A DNA stretch of 64,000 nucleotides from Dendrocalamus latiflorus (lineage: Eukaryota; Streptophyta; Magnoliopsida; Poales; Poaceae). The notes under the pieces were generated by a model, which saw only the letters and a list, made by a program, of their open reading frames with translations, was not told the origin of the DNA and searched no databases. The stretch is from assembly GCA_017311315.1 (NCBI GenBank), contig CM029627.1:774447-838446 (forward strand), given 5' to 3'. Within the stretch, counting starts at the first letter, position 1, and each line of letters begins with the position of its first letter. The position numbers and the translations under genes were made by a program. Positions 34,496-44,539 of the stretch are shown piece by piece.

Positions 34496-36740
34496 TATGA
34501 TGATTTAAGCGGATCACGAATTGGATACTCGTCTACAAATTATAATTTTGAATTTTTGAATTGATGTCAGCAATTTTGTCACGTAGTTCATGGGTGCTCC
34601 CCATTCCCTTGGGTCCAGGATATTGGGTCGTGCCTCTAGAGCCCATGAGAATCTCAACTCTGCTGACCTTAGGGTACAGAAGCATGGAGAAAAGACAAAT
34701 AAAGTTTCTTTGCAAGAAGAAGATAAAAGGGGGTATTTAGTAACTTAGATACCCGAGCGGTCTCACTTTTCAACCACCACCCTCTCGACTCTCTGCCTCA
34801 CCTTCCTTGCCTCGCCCTCCTCTTTCCACTCCCAAAATCAGAGGGAGCTATTACAGAATGACATACCATTGAAAACTTTCTAATTATATAGAGTTTCATT
34901 CATTTTTATCAAATTTTGTCTCCCTTCCCTCCCTCTCCTCCACCACTCTCTCTCTCTCTCTCTCTCTCCGCCTTCTTCCTCGGTGGCAGTCGCGCCCCTC
35001 CTCCCCCATCAACGGTTGGCAGAGACATCACCACTGTCTTTCCTTCCCTGCCCAATCTAATGTCCAGTGCACCACCACCTCGCCGCGCCGTGCCTCCCTT
35101 CACTACCACCCACCGCCCTCCATCGCCGCCCATTGCCTCTCTCTACATCTGGGGGGATGGCGAACTTGTTGGTGGCTGCGACGCCACCACTTCTCTCATT
35201 GAAGCTCAAGAAGATAGGAGAGAGAGAGAGAGAAAGAGTGCTAGAGCACTAGAGCAAGGGGTTTACCGTTCGGGCTGGAGCTTGGGCAGCCGGTTAACCT
35301 CGCCCTAGCAGGGGGGACGACCAGATCTAACAGCACCGCAAAGGGTTTGGCGAAATGCCGCGACGCCATGGCTAGAGATGACAGATCCAACAGTGGCGGC
35401 CTCAACTACAATCGGGGTTGGAGCTCCGGTAGCCGGTCGACCTTGCCCCTGCCGAGGGACAACCGGATCCAGCAGCGCTGTGGTTGGGATGGCGATACAC
35501 GGCGGTGCCATGGTCAGAGACGATGGATCTGGTGGCGGTGGCTTCCCCGTCAATGTGAGCGAGAGAGAGAAGAGAGATCGAGAGCGAGAGAGATCTCGAA
35601 CGGTAAGGAACTATATCGTTATTTTTTTAGTGGAACGGTATACCGTTCTTTAGTTTTTTCTTGAAAATCAAAACCCAAACCAGCCTACATTGCCGCCCTC
35701 TGACCAGCATGAGTCCACCAGCAGCCACCACCTCCAGGAGCTTGGCACGCCCGTGCCTTCACCGTGGCACGGGCCTCCGCCACAACCTACAGGCCATGCA
35801 CGGTCGCGCCCCTGTCCACGCTGTCGTCGTTGAACTCATTCCAAGCAGTGGTACTAGGGCGGAGTTGCTCAGGAATGGCATTCTCATGATCGGCTCGGCG
35901 GGGACCTCGGCCACGGCCTGCGGGAGATGCTCGCCTGCAACCCCGTCCGTACTGTCCCGGTGGATATCATTTCACAACTGTTTGACAACCACGGGAGTCC
36001 CAACTAATAATATATCAATGTTTACTTTTGCGTGTACTCGTTTCGCGGTGCCCAGCGATGAGGGATTCGAGCGCGCGCCACGTCGTCTCGCCGTCGACAA
36101 GCTCACGGTGGCCGTTGGCCACCCAACTCGGGACGTCGAGCTATCCCTCGGCGAGCCGGCCACACGCGACTTTTGAGCTGCTCTCGACGTTGTCCAGCCT
36201 CGTCGCCGTTCGACCCTGTCCTTAGCGTACACCCCCTCCCACCGGCGATGGAGAAGAAACCGAGGGCGTTCTGCGGCGGTGCAGGTCTGCGAGGAGGTCG
36301 CTCGTCTGGGGCTCTGGGCTATGGCCCATGGAGGAGTGTGCTGGGTCTCCGTGTCTAGGCGAGCAAGACATGGCACAGCGCACGCGAAACGACCTCTCCC
36401 CGCGAGCCTTGTTAAGGCTCGGACGAGATCATCGCCATAGAACACATACCAACGACCTGACGACAATTGTTTCTAGTTTTTCCTCTGATTTAGTTTTCAA
36501 TTTGGAATTTACTTACCTCGTTTGGGGCATTTTATTTGTCAACAACATGACAGAATGCAAATGGGTCACACATTCATAATTTGTCCTTGGCTCATACAGA
36601 TTTTTCTCACCCATTAACAGAATGGAAATGTTTCCCTAAAAAATGAAGCATTGAGGTGAGACCAAAGGGATTGCATGCACCACCAACACGCCCTTTTTCT
36701 GCATGGATGATGGTCGCTACCACAGAAAAACAGCGCATCG
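34496..36740. other. GC-rich intergenic block, no gene recognised
   Basis: Contains a (CT)n tract near 34945-34970, GA-rich tracts near 35217-35235 and 35560-35590, and a diverged roughly 130-bp tandem duplication (about 35268-35400 and 35400-35530). Open frames of up to 171 codons occur at 35661-36176 (+) and 35972-36466 (-). They overlap on opposite strands, match no family I recognise and are probably chance or fragments of captured genes. Confidence 0.4.
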
Positions 36741-39297
36741 TCATTGTTCAGTTGATGGTGTACCAAAGTTCAGACGAGTAGCAAAATGCTTGATGGTACT
36801 GGATGCAATTCTTGAAGCTCCAAGCACTGAAACCTACAAAATTGTCAACATTTGCATCATGAAACGACCGGTCCAAATAGTCAGGTAAAATCAGTATGTC
36901 ATAGAAAGAGTAGAAAGCACCTAACACTACCTTTGGATTATTCATATTGTTTCCGAAGTACCCAATACCAAATGATGGAGAGGTGTAGGCAGCAACAAGC
37001 TCAGTGGCCTCCAGTTCAGACAACTCTCCTCTCTGCAACTCTCCTCTCTGCAGAACATACATTGTTAAACCAAAAGTGGAGGGTTCCTCATCCAAATTTG
37101 AAGGAGATGGATCCGCAAATGATCACCTTCAGAACATCAGCCTGAACTAGCAACAACCCAGCGCCTGTATCATGAGACATTTCACTACTGCTTTGAACTA
37201 CCGAGCGCAGAACTTTGGTACAGGAAGACGCGGGGCCAGATTGTGACCTGAGAAGACACATATTGAGTTACAATCGTAAAAGAGGATATGATTCTGAAAA
37301 ATAACAAAATTGTCTAGTCCTAGATTATGTGGAAAGGTTCAAAAATCCCTAAGCATGGGCAACTACACTAGATCATGTGCAAACCTTAAGCACGGACAAC
37401 TGCACTAGATCATGTTATGGCAAATAGGAAGGCCCAAACTGACTAGATCACATTATGGCAAACAAGAAGGTTCAAACTGAAGAATTATGATAGCAAACCC
37501 AAAACCGATTTAATCATGATGCATGTGGTACTTAATGTTTGCCAATTCATTGAGGCTAGCAAAAAGCCCCTGGTGCATGTGACAACCATTTTTAGACACA
37601 AAAGATAGATGATTGATTTCCAGTCCAAATGACATGGTAGACAACTGTAAAATGCAAAATTATATATAAAATGAGCTAATTTGAAGAAAAAAAAAGGAGC
37701 ATACAGTGACGATGAGATGCAACAATCACGGGCAGCAAATCCTCTAATTAAGTGTTCACCAGCTCCAGTTGCACAACATCCAACTATGAATGGTGTCCCA
37801 AATGGTCCTTTGGATGAAGCCCAACACCCAGAGCCATACATAGCAGCCAACCCAACCCGGCCATCTACCTGTAAGAACATCATGTTTATTAAGGTCCGTG
37901 GGATCTATATGCAAATGGCAGAGTATAAGAAATTTCAAATGAGAAATCATGCTCATTTTTTTCCAAAATAGAGAGAGAGAGAGAGAAAAAAGGGTCTATG
38001 AAGGAACAACAATTTCAAGTTCCCTAGGGAAGTCAACTTTCGACAGGTGACTGATGAAAAATGACCAACAGACCTTTAGTGCAATGCCACCACTAGATGC
38101 ACCTGATGCTATATTTCCATAGTTATCAACACAAACAGCACCAACAGTATCCATCACACAATCTTGATCATCTTCCATGATTGATCGTGTGAATATCTCC
38201 TTCATCTTCTTTACATCATTAATATTCTCAGATTCAGCTCCTAAAATGAAATGGGGACAAGTGAGGTGGACTAGTGGAGTACAAATACTTCTATATGCTG
38301 AAAGTATAGTCCAAGCACCACCATTGGTACCGATGCATGCAGCAAACACAAGCAAATACCTCTAGTACCACATGCCTGAAACCCAGTGCAGCATAACTAA
38401 ATATTTGAGTGTTAAAATATATATTTGTTTATAAAGAGATTTCATAAAGACATAATAGCAACTAGATGACCATTTATGGAGGCTAAACAACTTAACAGAT
38501 GAACACAGGATGACATGCAGATATACAGTAGAAGAGATTAAGTCCAAATGGAAGTAGTTTATAACACATTATCTGTGATCTGAGTATCTAAGGTACGTAC
38601 AACTAGACTCAGTCAAATCATTATGCAGCATAGTATCTGTTGGAGCTTGTACTCTTTGCAAACTTAGAGAAGATAAGCAAAAAAAAAAAAAAAAGAAGCA
38701 GATTACATGTGCAGGCATAAAACTATCAGCATGTGAAAAGTAGTGGAACCTGTGCGTAACATGAATTTTACACCTACACGGAATAAATTGAATTACAGTT
38801 GTGCTACGATGTAATCTATTTCAAGTGGAACTTATTGGGTACTGCCTGAGGCAGAATGTAAATATGTAATCCATCGATATTGAATGGAAAAAAATACCTA
38901 CTAAAATAACATGAGCATTAACAAAAGAGAATGGTCTCACGGGGCCATGCAAGCTGATATGGTTGTCACATCCTAGACAGCAAGAGGCACATCAATTGAT
39001 CAATATCATTGTATACAACTAAGTGTCATTGTACAATTGCAAGTAGATCTTCAGTCCATAGATGCAAAGCATCATGCAATAGCTAATAATAAACTTACAA
39101 GTACCCATTTAGTATTTGTACGCTAAGGAAACGAAGTTAATCATACAAGTGCAATTAAGTTTCAGAAGATAATTCAACCAAAGGAACATTATCGCTGGAT
39201 GAGTTATATAACCACTTACCCAAGATAGAAGTTTGAATAAAATATCATGCTCATTAGGAAGACATTAAAGCACAGGTGGAATAAGAACAGCAGTAAA

Positions 39298-39338
<41 letters not shown>

Positions 39339-41413
39339 AGGAACCTGATGCTTCCAACTGTACCGAACTAGGTTCTGAACCAGAACCAGTGCTATGATTA
39401 ACCAATTCTTTGGCACTAGCAAGCAATGATCTGTATTTTGTCCACTGTGCTTTTGCATTCTCAGTCACCAACCACTGTTTGAGAATGTACAAAATAGTAA
39501 GTTACCACCAATTAGGAATGGCAGAATTCCACAGAAGAGGAGGGACTTACACTATTCGCCTCCGATGTAGCACCAAGTAGGTTTATCCCTTTAGATTTTG
39601 CCCATAGGCGTGCTCCTTCACCAACCAAAAACCTAAAACAAGGAATATTCAGCTATTCAAAATTACAGCTAAGATGGATGTCTAAGATGGATGAAAGGTT
39701 AGACATAAACAAATAAATTAACATGGATGAATGCACGACTGAATACAAGCCATTGTCTGCATCACATTTTAAAGATGATACGAAAATTCATGCTAAATTA
39801 CAAGAGCATGGTACAATCCAATTATTTGCGTGACACCGGCTATAATAGTACAAGGGCAAGAAATTATTGAAAAGCAAAAGGTTCTGAGCAACCAAAAAGT
39901 GGAGAACAGACTTGAATTTTGTGCTTACATGGGGGGTATCCGACCAAGCAGTGACGATCCTATCATTTGCTCCTTTGCCAAGTTCAAAGCAACTTGGATG
40001 GGATTCTTTACACCTGATCTACAAGAAATAGAAAGTATGGTCAGAGCCAACATCAACCTGCTCAAAATAAACATATCAACAGTAATTTTTGTGTCATGAT
40101 CTTATTAAAGTTTCAATTTTGGAGGATTGAAGTAAATTACTACAAGCACCTTGCACAGCTCCAACAGCTCCAAAGGAACACGTACTTCCATCCATGATAC
40201 TTGCATCACATTCCACATGACCACTCTCAGTCAAATTTGAACCCCGGCCTGCATTTGTGATGGGATCATCCTAGTAAACCAGAGATGAGAAAGAACAAAT
40301 TCAGATACCTTTTGCTGGGAACAAGACAAATTCAGATATCTTTTTCTTGGAACAAGCAAGTACCAGGAAGCCTTTTATGTACCTAAACTACAAGTCTACA
40401 ACACACTAGACTTGCTTATATCTAGGAGGGTTGCAAACCTTGCTTATACAATCAATACAAATTTTACTCTTTTATTTTCCCCCTTTTTGAGTTTTAACAA
40501 TTGGAATTGGGGGATCAAATCACATACATCATACATCACACATATTTGCTGCAAATTTTAACAAAACTAACTGCACATAGACACTACAGCTATACATAGG
40601 GAGAGATACAGACCTCCAAGACTTGAATGGCAGCTGCAACCGCATCAAGACTTGTGCCACTGCCCTGCAAATGTATTCAACATTAGGAATTTACTCCTGC
40701 AAAGCTACACGGATGCATCTCAAGTGTGCCATTTTCACATCACAGTATCATCTGAAGTGTGCAATTTTCACATCACAGTATCATCTCAAGTTTGCCATTT
40801 TCACATCACAGTATCATCTCAAGTGTGCCATTTTCCCATCACACTATCACACTATCACAAATAGACACGCTTCAAATATCAGTAATCCAGTAGAAATGCA
40901 AAACCACAGAGATCAAATCAGACCCCTCTCAAAGAAAGAGACCAAATCAGGCGCCTAAAAGTATTTTTTTCCGGTTGATCCAATTATGTCATGTTCATAC
41001 TACACCAAGTCTCATTGTGTTCCATTTGAACCCTACATATTCTATAATTCCACTCAGAGGGTAAAACCCCAAGCTCTAATCGAATCCGTAGTGAGATGGC
41101 ATCAATCCGAGCGACACAGCATGCGAAACCAAGCACTACACGGGAGGAGGGGAGTGGAGCGTGTAGGGATAGGGTTTATGGATTGGACCTCGCGGAGGAC
41201 TGCGGCGGCGGCGAGGCAGGCGCGCTTCATGGCTCGGCGGTACACCTTCTCGTTCACCGGCGCGTGGAAGCCGGCGCCCACGTGCACCGCCACGAAGAAC
41301 CTGCGGGAACTGGGGCCACGATTAGGGCTCGGGTTTGCTTCTCCGGCGCCGACATCGCCGTCGGCTGCGGCCAACTCGCTCTCTCCGCCGCCGCCGTCGG
41401 TGGCGGTGGCCAT
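36741..41413 (-). CDS. TASP1: Taspase-type threonine aspartase (Ntn hydrolase)
   Basis: Member of the asparaginase-2/taspase family, proenzymes that cleave themselves before a threonine that becomes the nucleophile. Eleven minus-strand exons: 41413-41189, 40664-40614, 40270-40150, 40013-39929, 39632-39551, 39474-39345, 38240-38074, 37868-37705, 37247-37127, 37047-36931 and 36833-36741. All are GT-AG, giving about 451 residues (446 if exon 10 starts at 37032). Features: FVAVHVGAGFHAP early, GSGTSLDAVAAAIQVLE, then DPITNAGRGSNLTESG. Autocleavage is expected at D262/T263 within MDTVGAVCVDNYGN, followed by ASGASSGGIALK and GCCATGAGEHLIRG. The C terminus has SPSFGIGYFGNNM and ends in IASSTIKHFATRL. 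Human taspase 1 is about 420 residues. Target proteins in plants are not established here. Confidence 0.92.
39301..39336. repeat. (GA)18 microsatellite in TASP1 intron 6
   Basis: 36-bp GA run (CT on the coding strand) starting about 9 nt into the intron, just downstream of the exon 6 donor at 39344. Confidence 0.9.
40719..40850. repeat. 33-bp minisatellite, 4 copies (TASP1 intron 1 or 2 side)
   Basis: Four tandem 33-bp units (ctcaagtgtgccattttcac... then atcacagtatcat), with one to five differences per unit. They lie in intron 1 of the minus-strand taspase gene, about 55 bp from exon 2. Confidence 0.93.
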
Positions 41414-43219
41414 GTGTGAGTGCGCCTGAGGATGACGACGAACACGAGCAGGTTTCGATATGATGATCCGGGGACCCTAGCGAGTAAGGATTTTACACTT
41501 TGGTAGTCTCGAACCGAACCGAAAGCAGGGGCGGATACACGGATTTCGCTTTTTCTATATCTCATCTTTTTTTTTCTCCAAAATCAGAGTCCCTTACTAA
41601 TAGTATCGAATACCTATATACCTTTTTCGTATTCGCCTCATAAAATTTCAGTCGATGGGACAGAAACTATACGCTTCGTTTGCATCCTTAACTGAAAGGG
41701 TAGGAATATTTTCAATTTGACCTCTCATAAAAGTATTGTTGGTATTGCTACTATACATACAAAGTCAGATAAGAGATTTTTATCGGACGTTTCCACTTCT
41801 CTCTTTCCTTATTCTCCCCCTTCTCTCACTCTCTTTCTCTCTCCGTACAAACACCTGGACGCTTTGCTCGCTTTCTCTTCATTCTCCCCTTCTCTCACTC
41901 TCTTCCCCTCTCCGCACAACGCACCGACCCTTATGCTAGTGACGGCCATGAGCCTTAGCCACCCGTCCTTGGTGCCGCCGCCGCCATCAGCTTCCTCTTC
42001 GATCGTCCTCGGACGCGGCGTCACTAGATTTGGCCGTCGCCGTCGACTTCAGCCGTCCTCAGGTGCGCCGCCGCCAGAACCGGCCTATCCACACTGTCCC
42101 CGGATCCACACCGCGCATGCAACCTTCCCATCGCCTGCCACCACCATACCCAAGGCCTCACAGGTAGACGTTTGTTTTGTTGCAATATTTTGATTTTATA
42201 TGTGTAAAAATCGGCAATAATCATTGCAACATCAAGATTTTTATCAAATATTTTTATTGCATATATGACAAAAAATATTACACACATAACTAAGAAATAT
42301 TATGACCAACTATACAACGCAAGCGTCCAGATTCCAGCATCAAACGTCCCAACGCCACAACTTCCAAGAATTATTGGTAAACAAGGGAAAGGAACTGTCC
42401 GTATCTCGGCTTGTGCAGACGAGATGATTTCCTTTCCCGTGTATTTGGACTCCTTTTTCTCTTCCTCCTTTGATTGATCTGCACATCGCAGTGCACCGCA
42501 ACTAAAGCTGCCTTCTCCTATTGTAAAGGTTCTTTTTTTTCATACAAAAAAAGACCACGATTAAGTCATACTCCCAAACATTTTTGCAATATAAATTATT
42601 TTCAGATCCTTCAAAACCATCGAGAAAGACTTAGCAAGAACAACCCCCGCACAAGTGGGTGATGTGTACAAGGCAAGCACAGAAGAGGCGCATGAGAACA
42701 GATTTGGTCGTGCACATTTCATACAGGTCGCTACTGATATCGCTACAGACAGTTCCATACATGCATGCGTTTGGTTCTTGATGGCATCTCTGTTGCTGTT
42801 GGTGGGTTGATGACTGACTGTTTTTGGGGTCTCTTGCCCATCACAAGATTCACAAGGTTTTGAAAGTCTAAAATTACATGTGTTCATAAATTTCTAATAG
42901 TACATGTCACGCATTAATAGATGACAACCACATAAATAACTACATCTTATACATGCTGTACCATTTTTTTGTTGTTGCAGCAAGTGAGCTAAGGAAGGAA
43001 ACGATGGCCCATCACAAGACCTTGAGATTAAGTTCAGCAACCATACGAGGCAAGGCTTTCTTTCATGGAGCAGGACGGCATGCGGCTGCCAGTAATTTCG
43101 AATGGTCATGCAGTGCACTGTTCAGCATGATGTATGGTGTGACGACTCACACCAACGCAATGATGAAAGTATTTGTCACAAAAATACTTACGTGCTTTTT
43201 TTTTTACTGAATTTCATCA
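41414..43219. other. Taspase promoter side and unannotated intergenic DNA
   Basis: Immediately upstream of the taspase start is its presumed promoter. A CT-rich, then GC-rich section (about 41800-42160) has weak open frames. About 42600-42720 carries a plus-strand open stretch (KTIEKDLARTTPAQVGDVYK) that looks coding-like, but I cannot assign it to a family. Confidence 0.35.
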
Positions 43220-43328
43220 GTGACAGACATGTATCCATCGGTGTATAATAAAAGACTGACACAGTATACAGCAATTACCACTTCTCTGCAACTCCTCCCG
43301 TCTCCTCTCCTCTTGGCTCTCGCTCTTC

Positions 43329-43372
<44 letters not shown>

Positions 43373-44539
43373 CACCTACCCACCACTACCACCTCCTCTT
43401 CCTCCTTGGGAGTGTTGCTGCCTGGGCTCTCTCCCACCACCTTTCCCCTTCTCCGATTCTCCTCCACGATCGCATTGCAGAAAAAGGCTCTCCTTTTCAG
43501 TTCTAACCAAACCAAACCGAACTAACTCCTTGATTACGTCGCTCGCTTTCGCAAGTTTGCGATTTTGGAGGTATTTTCTCCTGCGCTAGCTCCTCTCCTA
43601 AAACCCACATTGTTCTTGGTTATCTTATCGTTCGGAAGTAATCGGGTGTTTTTTCGGTGATCTTCGTGTGCTTCTTTTGTTACTGTGATACCATGGGGTT
43701 TTGCTTTGTGATTCTTGCCTACGTTCCTACGTGCCTCTCATTTTGATTCTTTTTTATTAGGTTTTTGAGTTTGATGTCAAGGGATTTTTTTTAGTTTACT
43801 ACTTGTGTCTTTTCTTGAGAAGCTTTATTTAGTACTATTTATGTTGGATGAAAGCATTGGAAGGTTGTTGACAAGAGGTACAGATAACATATTCATAGGG
43901 CCATAAAGATAAATAATAGGGTTGCAATGGAAACGTTCGAATATAGAGGCCATGGATTATTAGCATTAAAGAACTGCAGATTTCATACATGTGAGCAGCT
44001 ACAGAAGTGGAATGTAACTTTTGATTATTTTTTTGGCGAATAATGTACTTTTGATTTGCACTAGTAGCACTTAATTTTATGGCACCGGGGTGTCCCAGTG
44101 CTGCAGATTGTGTAAAACTATTGTGCCAATAGCACCTTCTAATCATAGTTAGGCAGTAACGTCAAAAACCCACTTAAAACCACAAGAGAATTAAACAAGT
44201 ACCAAAGCAAACAAAACCAACACAGTAGGAAGTGGTTTCTCGCATTTTTGCAATCTCTTGCAGTACAAATCGTTGAAGTTCAAATAGCCAATTGTTTATG
44301 TGCATTCTCTTTAATCTTGTGACCAACACATTGTGGGACTTGATATGGATTAGGTTATTAGTAGGTAAGGGCATGGCAGCTTAACTAGATTTCATGGTCT
44401 CTATTGGGAAGCACATTGCTTATTTTTTATAAGCCGCTGTATGTTTACTGTTCACTCGATACTTGTGTTAAGCTCTAAGGCCATGTCCCCTATTGTTTTG
44501 CTAAATAATCTTCTGTATGAACCAGTTGTCGGTACAAGA
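43220..44539 (+). promoter_or_regulatory. Presumed promoter, 5' UTR and 5'-UTR intron of the RRM gene
   Basis: CT/GC-rich leader (about 43260-43569), then a candidate donor (TTTTGGAG then GTATTT, near 43569) and a T-rich stretch ending with candidate acceptors near 44525. A leader intron of about 950 bp is inferred but not proven. Confidence 0.4.
43333..43371. repeat. (GA)n microsatellite upstream of the RRM gene
   Basis: About 39 bp of GA repeat in the presumed 5' UTR or promoter of the RRM gene. CT-rich DNA flanks it. Confidence 0.9.

Noticed and set aside
35661..36466. Overlapping open frames on both strands (171 and 164 codons)
   Set aside because: They overlap in opposite directions in GC-rich DNA and match no family; probably chance.
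40719..40850. Possible CRISPR-like array
   Set aside because: Units are tandem and contiguous without spacers in a plant intron; it is a minisatellite.
44441..44539. Extending the RRM protein 33 codons upstream
   Set aside because: The region is probably leader intron, and the upstream residues (MFTVHSILVL...) do not look like the acidic head; ATG 44540 is preferred.
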